DNA of 64,000 nt from an uncultured Bacteroidales bacterium. GTDB lineage: Bacteria; Bacteroidota; Bacteroidia; Bacteroidales; CAIWKO01. Shown piece by piece: positions 16,873-25,565 of this stretch. Each line of letters begins with the position of its first letter. The stretch's first letter is position 1. The notes below the pieces were generated by a model. The model was not told the origin of the DNA and made no database searches. It was given only the letters and a program-made list of their open reading frames with translations. The stretch lies in assembly GCA_903913285.1 (NCBI GenBank), contig CAIWKO010000010.1, positions 124,001 to 188,000 on the forward strand, read 5' to 3'. The translations under genes and the position numbers were made by a program.

Positions 16873-19170
16873 ATGAAAATTAAAAGCTTTTACATTATAC
16901 TTTTTTTATTCGCTTTTTATATTCAAAATTCATTTTCGCAAACCGTTTATGATTATGGATTCAAAAAAAGTCTCAACATTCCGGTGAGCGATTCATCCGG
17001 AAAAATTTTAAAATATGCCTGGGTTGGAGGCTTGAATGAATGTCAATTCTCTGAAATTGATCTGAATTTTGACGGGATTAAAGATCTTTTTGTGTTCGAC
17101 AAAACCGGAAACAAATCGTTAACCTTTATCAACAACGGAATTCACGATAGTGTTGACTATACTTATGATTATTATTACCAGAAATATTTCCCCAATTTCG
17201 TTAGTTGGGTTAACCTGATCGATTATAATCGGGATAATAAGTACGACATTTTTACATATACCAATGCAGGAATTAAAGTTTATAAGAACGTTTCGGATAC
17301 CGTTCTCAAATTTCAGTTACTTTATCCTATTCTTAATGCAGATATGGGTAGCAGCATTTCGAATATCGCCGTAACGCCCGACGATTACCCCGTTTTTTAC
17401 GATATCGATTATGACGGCGACATCGATGTGCTGGCTTTTTTCGGTTTAGGACAATATATTGAAGAATATAAGAATTTATCGGAGGAAACCTACGGTAATT
17501 CCGACACTTTACTGCTAAAACTTACCCGACATTGTTGGGGCGATTTTTCGGAAAATGCAGGAAGCAATCAACTGACGCTGAATATCACCTGTCCCTTCCG
17601 TTGCGACAGTGTGAAAGCCATAAAGGCAACCCGCCACACCGGTTCTACTTTGCTCGCCGGTGATTTCAACGGCGACCATTTGACCGACCTTGTTGTAGGC
17701 GACATCGATTATTATGGTCTCATCAAACTTACCAACGGCAATACCAATGATTCGGTTCACATGATAGCGATGGACACCTTGTTCCCTTCGAACACCAATC
17801 CCGTCCATTTTAATTCGTTTCCCGTTCCGACTTATATTGATGTGAACAATGATAATTTAAAAGACCTGCTGGTTTCGCCTTTTTCGTCGAATATGACTCT
17901 GGCCGAAAGCCACAAAAGCATTTGGTATTATAAGAATACCGGCGATTCGGTGACACCGAACTTTGAATTTGTGAAGCCCGATTTCCTGCAGGACGAAATG
18001 ATCGATTTCGGAACAGGCGCTTATCCCGTGGTGTACGATTTCAACGGCGACGGTTTGCCCGATATCGTGGTAGGAAATTATGGTTATGTTGATTCGGCTT
18101 ATTATGATTTCGGTTATTTGAAATCAAATTTCAGGTCGCAGATCGCTGTGCTGCAAAATACCGGAACATTGACCAATCCCTCGTTTCATATCGTTACACG
18201 CGATTATGCAAACCTTTCGCAATTAAACCTTTTAGGCCTGTATCCCACTTTCGGCGACATCGATCATGACGGAGACATCGACATGATTTGCGGACAATCG
18301 GACGGTTCGCTGATCTATTTCGAAAACATTGCCGGGGCAGGAAATATGCCTGTTTACAATACGCCCGTTTTCAACTATCAGGGTATTAATGTAGGCGATT
18401 TCAGCGCTCCGCAGCTTTTCGATCTGAATAAAGACGGCCTGCTTGATCTGGCTGTTGGTAAACAGAACGGATATATTTCATATTACCAAAACACAGGCAC
18501 GCTCAGCAATCCGGTTTTTCATAAAGTTACCGACTCGCTCGGTAAAGTATTCACGGTCGATCCGTCGGTGTCTTACACGGGCTTCAGCACGCCTTGTTTT
18601 TTCACCGATTCGAACAAGACCAAGCTTTTTGTTGGTTCCGACAATGGTCGTGTTTTTTATTATAAAAATATCGACGGCAACCTTTCGGGGAAATTCACTG
18701 CTTCCGATTCTGTTTTGATCTTTACCGACCGCGATTCAACCACCCTGTTTATTAAAGACGGCGTTCGCAGCGGGGTGGCAGTTTATGATTTCGATAACGA
18801 CGGGTATAAAGATGTGGTGGTGGGGAATTTTTCGGGCGGATTGACCTTTTATCGCGGCGCGGCGCCTCATGTTTTTAATTCGGTTGCCGACTATGATAGA
18901 ATATCGAAGATGAGTTTCACGATTTATCCGAATCCGGCCAACGATAAGTTGTTTCTCGATATCGACGGAGACCATTCAACGCAATTGCGCTTCGAAATTT
19001 ATGATATCGTCGGGAATAAAATATCGGAAAAGAATTTCGCCCCGGGAACCAACACCGAAGCGGATGTTTCGGCGCTTAAAAACGGCTTTTATATCTGTCG
19101 CCTGCTGGGGCTTGATGCCAATCAGAAATGGAATTTTATCGGCACCAAGAAGTTTGTTGTTCTGAAATAA
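16873..19170 (+). CDS. Secreted FG-GAP/VCBS repeat protein with T9SS type A sorting domain
   Basis: 765 residues. Signal peptide (MKIKSFYIILFLFAFYIQNSFS). The body carries repeated calcium-binding-like loops of the D-x-D-x-D-G-x-x-D type, for example DLNFDGIKDLFV (about 63), DYNRDNKYDIF (about 118), DIDYDGDIDVLAF (about 178), DFNGDGLPDIVVGN (about 395), DIDHDGDIDMICG (about 460) and DFDNDGYKDVVVGN (about 640), the signature of FG-GAP/VCBS beta-propellers. The C-terminus (from FTIYPNPANDKLFLDI, about residue 683) is a sorting domain. A cell-surface protein probably involved in adhesion or binding; the ligand cannot be read from sequence. Own promoter. Confidence 0.88.
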   Translation: MKIKSFYIILFLFAFYIQNSFSQTVYDYGFKKSLNIPVSDSSGKILKYAWVGGLNECQFSEIDLNFDGIKDLFVFDKTGNKSLTFINNGIHDSVDYTYDYYYQKYFPNFVSWVNLIDYNRDNKYDIFTYTNAGIKVYKNVSDTVLKFQLLYPILNADMGSSISNIAVTPDDYPVFYDIDYDGDIDVLAFFGLGQYIEEYKNLSEETYGNSDTLLLKLTRHCWGDFSENAGSNQLTLNITCPFRCDSVKAIKATRHTGSTLLAGDFNGDHLTDLVVGDIDYYGLIKLTNGNTNDSVHMIAMDTLFPSNTNPVHFNSFPVPTYIDVNNDNLKDLLVSPFSSNMTLAESHKSIWYYKNTGDSVTPNFEFVKPDFLQDEMIDFGTGAYPVVYDFNGDGLPDIVVGNYGYVDSAYYDFGYLKSNFRSQIAVLQNTGTLTNPSFHIVTRDYANLSQLNLLGLYPTFGDIDHDGDIDMICGQSDGSLIYFENIAGAGNMPVYNTPVFNYQGINVGDFSAPQLFDLNKDGLLDLAVGKQNGYISYYQNTGTLSNPVFHKVTDSLGKVFTVDPSVSYTGFSTPCFFTDSNKTKLFVGSDNGRVFYYKNIDGNLSGKFTASDSVLIFTDRDSTTLFIKDGVRSGVAVYDFDNDGYKDVVVGNFSGGLTFYRGAAPHVFNSVADYDRISKMSFTIYPNPANDKLFLDIDGDHSTQLRFEIYDIVGNKISEKNFAPGTNTEADVSALKNGFYICRLLGLDANQKWNFIGTKKFVVLK

Positions 19171-19220
19171 AGTTAAAAGCTACCAAATACCGGATACCAA
19201 ATACCGATACCTTTTCCTTT

Positions 19221-19940
19221 CTAGAAATTCGGTTTCAACGCGTACTTCTCATAGAAGTTTTCGATATACAAAATGGCTTCTTCGGCGGTGTCGGCCACTT
19301 CAAAAAGTTCCAGATCGCTTTCTTTGATGTTTTTTTCTTCAACCAGCCTTTCTTTTATCCAATCAACAAGGCCTTTCCAATAATCTTTCACCACCAAAAC
19401 GATGGGGAAGTTGACGAGTTTTTGGGTTTGTATAAGCGTGATGGCTTCGAAGAACTCGTCGAGAGTGCCGAAACCGCCGGGCATGACGATGAAACCCTGC
19501 GAATATTTGGTGAACATAACCTTGCGAACGTAGAAATAGTCGAAGGAGAGATATTTGTCGGGGTCGATGAAGACGTTGGGCGATTGCTCGAAAGGCAGTT
19601 CGATGTTTAAACCTACCGATTTGCCGCCGGCAAAATGCGCGCCTTTGTTGGCGGCTTCCATGATGCCCGGACCACCGCCCGATATGACACCGAAACCCAG
19701 TTTGGCCAGTTTGTAGGCAATTTCTTCGGCCAGTTTGTAGTATTTATGCGAGGGGGAAGTGCGCGCCGAACCAAAAATGGTGACACAAGGACCAATTTTT
19801 GCCAGTTTTTCGAATCCATCGACAAATTCGGCCATTATTTTAAATATTTGCCACGAATCGTTGATCTTTATTTCCTGCCAGTCTTTTGATTTTATGGCTT
19901 CTTTCAGGCGTTCTTCCTGTTGTTCGTCTAAGTTGTGCAT
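19221..19940 (-). CDS. LOG-family protein (nucleotide 5'-monophosphate phosphoribohydrolase type)
   Basis: 239 residues, soluble. GGGPGIMEAANKGAHFAGGKS (about 88-108) and PGGFGTLDEFFEA (about 157-169) are the two hallmark motifs of the LOG/TIGR00730 family; the second contains the PGGxGTxxE core. Characterised members cleave the N-glycosidic bond of cytokinin or AMP-type nucleotides; many bacterial members are annotated as lysine decarboxylases in error. Single gene, with TACCTTTG upstream. The 50-base gap after the gene at 16873 contains a short direct repeat, taccaaataccg. Confidence 0.9.
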   Translation of the reverse strand: MHNLDEQQEERLKEAIKSKDWQEIKINDSWQIFKIMAEFVDGFEKLAKIGPCVTIFGSARTSPSHKYYKLAEEIAYKLAKLGFGVISGGGPGIMEAANKGAHFAGGKSVGLNIELPFEQSPNVFIDPDKYLSFDYFYVRKVMFTKYSQGFIVMPGGFGTLDEFFEAITLIQTQKLVNFPIVLVVKDYWKGLVDWIKERLVEEKNIKESDLELFEVADTAEEAILYIENFYEKYALKPNF

Positions 19941-19958
19941 TTGAATGATATTTTTTAC

Positions 19959-19966
19959 AAAGGTAG
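19959..19966 (-). promoter_or_regulatory. Candidate -7 promoter element of the LOG-family gene
   Basis: The minus strand reads TACCTTTG, 19 bases before the start codon, identical to the box used by the gene at 16873. No good -33 box is visible. Confidence 0.4.
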
Positions 19967-20027
19967 GAATTTATTTGGGATAGTGTGTTGGGGATTGGGT
20001 ATGAAATTTAAGAACTTTACAAATCTT

Positions 20028-20495
20028 TTAATTTATTACAGGATCGTTTTGATTGGTCACTGTGCATGATTTCAAACAATCGTGATTATCGATATTGACC
20101 TTACCGCGATATATACAAACATAACCAGTCAAAGTTTGACCATTAACGGTTATTTCATACTTGTACTTACCTTCTTTGTAAAGGCTATTTTTACCTTTAT
20201 CTCCATTCCAATATGGATTATCACTAGTATAATCATAAACAGATCCTCCAAGAAGCCCGGGACGGCTAACTTTAATTTTGATACCCGGAAATTTATCGAG
20301 ATTGGTAATAAACCATTCATCGTTTTGACCATCACCGTTAGGAGTGAATAGATTTGGAACAATCAAAGTATCGGAACCAATATAAAAAGTGGATTGGGAA
20401 TTTGCACAATCACAAATATCGTTTGAAACATGTGTCTTTCTGCAAGCACTAACTATCGCAACAAACGCAAAACACAAGAGAATTATTTTCTTCAT
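20028..20495 (-). CDS. Lipoprotein with a CHU_C/T9SS type B-like domain
   Basis: 155 residues. The signal peptide ends in a lipobox, AIVSAC (Cys at 18), so the mature protein should be lipid-anchored. Residues about 46-135 follow the CHU_C pattern: VPNLFTPNGDGQNDEWFI, then a Y-x-N-x-W-x-G-like NPYWNGDKG element, GKYKYEITVNG and GYVCIYRG. That domain is normally a C-terminal T9SS type B sorting signal; here about 20 residues (including a Cys pair, DCLKSC) continue past it. Whether the domain still acts as a sorting signal is unclear. No obvious operon partners. Confidence 0.75.
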   Translation of the reverse strand: MKKIILLCFAFVAIVSACRKTHVSNDICDCANSQSTFYIGSDTLIVPNLFTPNGDGQNDEWFITNLDKFPGIKIKVSRPGLLGGSVYDYTSDNPYWNGDKGKNSLYKEGKYKYEITVNGQTLTGYVCIYRGKVNIDNHDCLKSCTVTNQNDPVIN

Positions 20496-20543
20496 GGCTG
20501 GGGAATTCTATAAAACAAATTTAGTAAGAAATAATTGGATATT

Positions 20544-20583
20544 AAAAAAAAACTTCCGCAGTCCGCTTGCTGAGGAAGTTTTT
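20544..20583 (-). terminator. Terminator of the gene at 20640, possibly bidirectional
   Basis: AAAAAACTTCC and GGAAGTTTTT flank a loop of about 20 bases, with T runs on both strands. A second hairpin, TTGCCGGC (20587-20594) with GCCGGCAA (20616-20623), lies between it and the stop codon at 20640. Confidence 0.7.
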
Positions 20584-20639
20584 GAGTTGCCGGCGGCATG
20601 ATACTTTGCAGCCCTGCCGGCAAAAGGTTTAACCGATTG

Positions 20640-21026
20640 TTATTTCGGCTTACCGGCTAAATCGCTACCTGGATGAAATTTTGTGTCGTTAACCGTGTAT
20701 CCGAACTCACCGATTTTGCGGGGTTCGTTGCGGTAAACAGATTTCAGCAAATCGCGGCTTTGCTTCACCAGGTCATCGATGGGGCCTAAAAGCAAATCGC
20801 GTTGTTCGTACATTTCTTCGGCCTGACGTTTTAAATCCTCTGCCTGATCATGAAATTTACGGGCAAGAGGAATGTTTGGAGCCTGAACATCCCATGTTAG
20901 CGGGTTCAAAGGAGAATCAACTCCCAAATCAACATGTTTTTTGTTAACCAGATCGGCCAGATCCAGTATTTCCTTCGGGCTTTTTGGAATAACAATATTC
21001 ACAGCATTGATAGGTTTCTTTTTCAT
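20640..21026 (-). CDS. Small uncharacterised helical protein
   Basis: 128 residues, charged, no signal peptide. Function not recognised. After the basic N-terminus (MKKKPINAVNIVIPKSPKEI) there is a proline-containing loop (DSPLNPLTWDVQAPNIP, about 38-54), then a long, probably coiled-coil helix rich in Glu, Arg and Gln (about 55-95) with YEQRDLLLG, and a C-terminal GEFGYTVNDTK. The order loop, paired helices with an R-D-x-L element, then a Y-x-V element resembles the modules in the proteins at 2490, 6349 and 57264, though similarity is weak. A 21-bp tandem array lies directly upstream, and its own double hairpin terminator follows. Confidence 0.75.
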   Translation of the reverse strand: MKKKPINAVNIVIPKSPKEILDLADLVNKKHVDLGVDSPLNPLTWDVQAPNIPLARKFHDQAEDLKRQAEEMYEQRDLLLGPIDDLVKQSRDLLKSVYRNEPRKIGEFGYTVNDTKFHPGSDLAGKPK

Positions 21027-21180
21027 AGCACTATTTTTTAAAATTACTGTTACAAATTTAAGAAATAAATTATTTTATTTTGCAAGTTTTATAAAAAATA
21101 TTTTCAAATTACTACGGAATTTTTCGTGAATGTTTAGGGTAATAACATTCAAATTGCCATTAAGAATATTTTTTTTGCTG

Positions 21181-21537
21181 ATTTTGGTGTTTTTGCTACC
21201 AATTTTGGTATAATTGCTACCAATTTTGGTATAATTGCTACCAACTTTGGCATAAATGCTACCAACTTTGGCATAATTGCTACTAACTTTGGCATAATTG
21301 GTATTAACTTTGGCATAGTTGCTACTAACCTTGGCATAAATGCTACCAACTTTGGCATAATTGCTACTAACTTTGGCATAATTGGTATTAACTTTGGCAT
21401 AGTTGCTACTATCTTTGGCATAATTGCTACTAACTTTGGCATAGTTGGTATTAACTTTGGCATAATTGCTAGTAATGTTAGTATTTTCGGTGCAAATTCC
21501 GATGTTTTTGGTAGCAACTTTGGTATTTTTGGTGCCG
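21181..21537. repeat. 21-bp tandem array, seventeen units with higher-order order (array 2)
   Basis: Units begin at 21181 and repeat every 21 bases to 21537 with no phase slip, consensus actttggcataattgctacta. Units 4-7 (21244-21327) and 8-11 (21328-21411) form an 84-bp super-repeat differing at one base. The last three units are diverged, so the array decays outward. It fills most of the space between the uvrA stop (21663) and the start of the gene at 20640-21026. The minus-strand frame through it, reading NYAKVSS heptads, is an effect of the period. Confidence 0.95.
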
Positions 21538-21662
21538 CAATCGATGTTTTTGCTAAAAGAAACTATAGTTACGTCGCAAATTACACAAATTGCCATTCTG
21601 AATTCATACTTTTTACTTCTGAATTCACAACCTTTAACCTTATAAACTTGATAAACCTGATA

Positions 21663-24530
21663 CTAATCCAGCGCTTCCTTCAAAAAATGAGCGGTGTAGC
21701 TCCTTTTGATGTTCACTATGGCTTCGGGGGTGCCTTCGCACACGATCTCGCCGCCGCGTTCGCCGCCTTCGGGACCCAAATCGATGATATGGTCGGCAAC
21801 TTTTATCACATCCATGTTGTGTTCTATAACAATCACCGTGTTTCCCTTGTCGACCAGCTTCTGCAGCACGCCGAGCAGCACGTTCACGTCTTCGAAATGC
21901 AGTCCGGTGGTAGGTTCGTCCAATATATATAAGGTGCGGCCCGTGTCTTTTTTAGAGAGTTCGGTGGCCAGTTTCACGCGCTGGGCCTCGCCTCCCGAAA
22001 GGGTGGTGCTTTGCTGCCCCAGTTTTATGTAACCCAGGCCCACATCCTGCAGGGTGCGGATTTTTTGAATGATGTTGGGGATGTTGGCAAAATAATTAAC
22101 GGCCTCGTCGATGTTCATGTCGAGCACATCGCTGATGGATTTGCCCTTGAACTTCACTTCGAGGGTTTCGCGGTTGTAGCGTTTGCCGTTGCAGGTTTCG
22201 CAAGGCACGTAAACGTCGGGCAGGAAGTTCATTTCGATGATGCGCACGCCGGCACCGCCGCAGGTTTCGCAGCGGCCACCTTTCACATTGAACGAAAACC
22301 TGCCGGGCAAATAGCCGCGTATTTTCGATTCGGGCAACTGCACAAAAAGTTTGCGGATGTCGTCGAACACGGCGGTGTAAGTGGCCGGGTTGGAGCGCGG
22401 GGTGCGCCCTATGGGCAGCTGGTCGATTTCTATCACCTTGTCGATATGCTTCATGCCCTCGATTTTTTTGAACGGCAGGGGCTTTTTGTCGGAACGATAG
22501 AAATACTGACTCAGGATGGGATACAAAGTGTTGTTGATGAGGGTGGATTTGCCGCTTCCCGAAACTCCCGTCACGCAAATCAGGGTTCCGAGCGGGAAAC
22601 GGGCGGTTACGTCTTTCAAATTGTTGCCGCTGGCGCCGATAAGCACCAGCTCGGTTCCGTTCGACGGGCGGCGTTTGGCAGGGATGGCGATCTCTTTTTT
22701 CCCGTTAAGGTAGAGCGAGGTGAGGCTGTCGGAGCGCATGATGTCGGCGGGAGTTCCCTGAGCCACGATGTAGCCGCCGTTTACGCCGCCGCCGGGGCCA
22801 ATGTCGACGATGTGGTCGGCCGATAGTATGGTGTCTTTGTCGTGTTCAACCACGATAACCGAGTTGCCGATGTCGCGCAGCTCCTGCAGGGCGGTGATGA
22901 GGCGGCGGTTGTCGCGCTGATGCAGGCCGATGCTGGGCTCGTCGAGAATATACAGCACGTTGACCAATTGCGAACTGATTTGAGTTGCCAGCCTGATGCG
23001 CTGCGATTCGCCCCCGCTGAGGGTGGCCGCGGGGCGGTTCAAGCCGAGATAATCCAAGCCCACCTCGAGCAAAAAGCCGATGCGGTTGCGGATTTCGCGC
23101 ACAATTTCGTAAGCAATCTTGTATTTCTGGGCATCGTAGAACGTTTCGGCATCGTCGAACCAGGCATAGAGCTTCCGCAGATCCATGTGAGCCAGGTCGG
23201 CTATGGTTTTTTCGTTAATTTTGAAGAAAAGCGACTCTTTTTTGAGCCTCGCGCCCTTGCATTCGGGGCAAACTATCTTGTTCATGAAGCCCGCGGCCCA
23301 TTTTTTGATGCCGGGCGAAGTGGCCTCGTTGTTTTGGTTGATGATAAAATTTACGATGCCCTCGAAATGCATCTTGTAGGGCGATGTAACGCCCAGATAC
23401 TCGTTGCGCACGGCAAACATCTCGTCGGACCCGTACAATAAAATGTTGACGGCCTCTTCGCCGAAATCTTTCAGAGGCGTGTCGAGCGTGAAATCATACT
23501 TTTTGCCGATGGCTTCGAGTTGGTGGAAGATCCACGAACTTCTGTAAACCCCTATTGGCGAAATGGCGCCGTTGCGGATGCTTTGTTTGAAATCGGGAAT
23601 TATTTTGTGAATGTCCACTTCCGAAATTTCGCCCAGCCCGGCGCATTTGGGGCAGGCTCCGTAGGGCGAATTGAACGAAAAGGTGTTGGGTTCGGGCTCG
23701 TCGTACGATATTCCGCTGGTGGGGCACATCAGCAGGCGGCTGAAATGCTGAATTTTGTTGCTGTCGGCATCCAAAACCATCAGCGAATTGCGGCCGTGTT
23801 TCAGCGCGGTTTGTATGGTTTGGCTCAGGCGGGTCTTGTTGTCGTTGTGGATGGTAATTTTGTCGATCACCACCTCGATGTCGTGCTGTTTATAGCGGTC
23901 AACCTGCATACCGTAGGTAATTTCACGGAGCGCGCCGTCAACTCTGATCTTCAGGAAACCCAGTTTGCGAACCTGTTCGAACAAATCGCGGTAGTGGCCC
24001 TTGCGTCCCTTTACTTTCGGAGCCAAAATGATGATATTTTTGCCCTGGTAGGTATCTAAAATCAGGTCGAGTATCTGATGCTCGCTGTAGCGAACCATCT
24101 TTTCGCCCGTGACGTAAGAATAAGCATCGGCGGTGCGGGCATAAAGCAAGCGCAGAAAGTCGTATATCTCGGTGATGGTGCCAACGGTAGAGCGGGGATT
24201 TTTGTTGGCCGATTTCTGTTCGATAGAAATCACGGGGCTGAGGCCGGTGATCTTGTCGACATCGGGACGTTCGATGTTGCCGATAAACTGACGCACGTAG
24301 TTCGAAAAAGTTTCCAGATAGCGCCTCTGCCCTTCGGCATAAATGGTGTCGAAAGCCAGCGACGATTTGCCGCTGCCGCTCAAACCGGTTATAACAACCA
24401 GTTTGTTGCGCGGAATCGTGAGGTCGATATTCCGCAAATTGTGAACGCGGGCGCCAAAAACCTTTAATTCCGATTCTTCATTAAACTCTGATTCATCAAC
24501 AATATCAACTGCAGCGGGTAATTCGGTCAT
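21663..24530 (-). CDS. uvrA: Excinuclease ABC subunit A
   Basis: Damage-recognition ATPase of nucleotide excision repair. 955 residues, full length. Two ABC halves are visible: Walker A GLSGSGKSSLAFDT at 49-62 and GVSGSGKSTLINNT (about 650); ABC signatures LSGGESQRIRLATQ and LSGGEAQRVKLATE; Walker B LYILDEPSIGLHQRD and LYILDEPTTGLHFED. Zinc-finger cysteines occur as CPKC and as CETC pairs. The start is 15 bases after the lytic transglycosylase stop, so it ends a long minus-strand run. GC is higher than in its neighbours. Confidence 0.98.
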   Translation of the reverse strand: MTELPAAVDIVDESEFNEESELKVFGARVHNLRNIDLTIPRNKLVVITGLSGSGKSSLAFDTIYAEGQRRYLETFSNYVRQFIGNIERPDVDKITGLSPVISIEQKSANKNPRSTVGTITEIYDFLRLLYARTADAYSYVTGEKMVRYSEHQILDLILDTYQGKNIIILAPKVKGRKGHYRDLFEQVRKLGFLKIRVDGALREITYGMQVDRYKQHDIEVVIDKITIHNDNKTRLSQTIQTALKHGRNSLMVLDADSNKIQHFSRLLMCPTSGISYDEPEPNTFSFNSPYGACPKCAGLGEISEVDIHKIIPDFKQSIRNGAISPIGVYRSSWIFHQLEAIGKKYDFTLDTPLKDFGEEAVNILLYGSDEMFAVRNEYLGVTSPYKMHFEGIVNFIINQNNEATSPGIKKWAAGFMNKIVCPECKGARLKKESLFFKINEKTIADLAHMDLRKLYAWFDDAETFYDAQKYKIAYEIVREIRNRIGFLLEVGLDYLGLNRPAATLSGGESQRIRLATQISSQLVNVLYILDEPSIGLHQRDNRRLITALQELRDIGNSVIVVEHDKDTILSADHIVDIGPGGGVNGGYIVAQGTPADIMRSDSLTSLYLNGKKEIAIPAKRRPSNGTELVLIGASGNNLKDVTARFPLGTLICVTGVSGSGKSTLINNTLYPILSQYFYRSDKKPLPFKKIEGMKHIDKVIEIDQLPIGRTPRSNPATYTAVFDDIRKLFVQLPESKIRGYLPGRFSFNVKGGRCETCGGAGVRIIEMNFLPDVYVPCETCNGKRYNRETLEVKFKGKSISDVLDMNIDEAVNYFANIPNIIQKIRTLQDVGLGYIKLGQQSTTLSGGEAQRVKLATELSKKDTGRTLYILDEPTTGLHFEDVNVLLGVLQKLVDKGNTVIVIEHNMDVIKVADHIIDLGPEGGERGGEIVCEGTPEAIVNIKRSYTAHFLKEALD

Positions 24531-24545
24531 AAAAGTTCGTAAGTT

Positions 24546-25565
24546 CTAGCGTATCTGGTCAATTTGTAGTGTGTCGTTAAATAAAGTGTTTGTTTCGGGA
24601 ATACGACCTATCAATGCCGAATAATTTTCAAAACCGGGGCGGGGAAACTTAACGGTATATTTCTTACGTTCCTTATTGGTGAGGGTATATTTCAAAATCC
24701 AGGGATTCAATTCCTTCAAAATTCGATAATTTGATTTATGGCTTATCGCGAAATCGGGCCAGCTGGCAACCGCCGAGTCAACATTCACGCTGTAAGTAGG
24801 TATGGCCGGATAAAGATCGATGTTTCGCAAATAAAAACCATAGGCAACAGGCATCTGAAAGATCAATTTCACGGCCAATATCCTGTAAATGTAGCGCTGG
24901 GTTTCCTTGTTCAGATAGAGGTCGTAATAATTGGTGCTTTTTTGAGTCTTCATCGCCTCATCCAGACCGTCGGTGCCCATATTATACGAAACGGCAGCCA
25001 GCGTCCAGCTCTTGAAATGAGCATACGAGGTTTTCAGATACTTGCAGGCAGCAACGGTGGCTTTTTCCAGATTGTTCCGTTCATCAATTTCGGCAGAAAT
25101 TTCCAGGTCATAATGCTTTCCGGTGCCCGAAAGAAATTGCCAATAACCTGCAGCCCCTGCGGGGGAAGTAACATTTTCGAGATTGCTCTCAATCATGGCC
25201 AGATACTTGAAATCGGTTGGAACATTGTTAGCCTTCAGAATGGAATCCATAACAGGCAGATAGCGGTAAGCCCTTTTGAACATCAATAAGGAATTGGAAT
25301 GCCAGTATGAGTTCACCAACAACTCCCTGTCGAGACCTTCACGCACATAAAACCTGTCAACGGGCACTGTTTCACCGGCAAAATCAACCTTTTCGGGGAT
25401 CTTCACGGCAAATATCTTATAAAACCTTCGTCCGGCATCATAATATTTACCATCCGATTTATCGTCTTTTGCTTTCGAATCCGAAAAAATGAACAATTTC
25501 ACAGCAAGCAGAACCACCACAACAGATAATCCCACAAACGCAACCTTCTTCAACCCGAATTTCAT
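24546..25565 (-). CDS. Lytic murein transglycosylase
   Basis: Cleaves the MurNAc-GlcNAc bond of peptidoglycan with 1,6-anhydro product (family knowledge). 339 residues with an N-terminal membrane anchor or signal segment (VAFVGLSVVVVLLAVKLFIF). The SLT/GH23 core shows AMIESNLENVTSPAGAAGYWQF in two parts: the catalytic Glu in MIESN (about residue 125) and GAAGYWQF (about 136-143), followed by ERNNLEKATVAACKYL and AAVSYNMG. No LysM repeats follow, unlike full MltD. The start codon overlaps the stop of the upstream transferase gene by four bases, so coupling is likely. Confidence 0.88.
   Translation of the reverse strand: MKFGLKKVAFVGLSVVVVLLAVKLFIFSDSKAKDDKSDGKYYDAGRRFYKIFAVKIPEKVDFAGETVPVDRFYVREGLDRELLVNSYWHSNSLLMFKRAYRYLPVMDSILKANNVPTDFKYLAMIESNLENVTSPAGAAGYWQFLSGTGKHYDLEISAEIDERNNLEKATVAACKYLKTSYAHFKSWTLAAVSYNMGTDGLDEAMKTQKSTNYYDLYLNKETQRYIYRILAVKLIFQMPVAYGFYLRNIDLYPAIPTYSVNVDSAVASWPDFAISHKSNYRILKELNPWILKYTLTNKERKKYTVKFPRPGFENYSALIGRIPETNTLFNDTLQIDQIR

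Noticed and set aside
21075..21596. Minus-strand 173-codon frame reading NYAKVSS heptads
   Set aside because: Same period effect as above; no start context, flanking sequence not conserved-looking. A coiled-coil repeat protein cannot be excluded but nothing supports it.
22011..22826. Plus-strand frame of 271 codons opposite uvrA
   Set aside because: Complementary to conserved ABC ATPase coding; explained by the high GC of uvrA.
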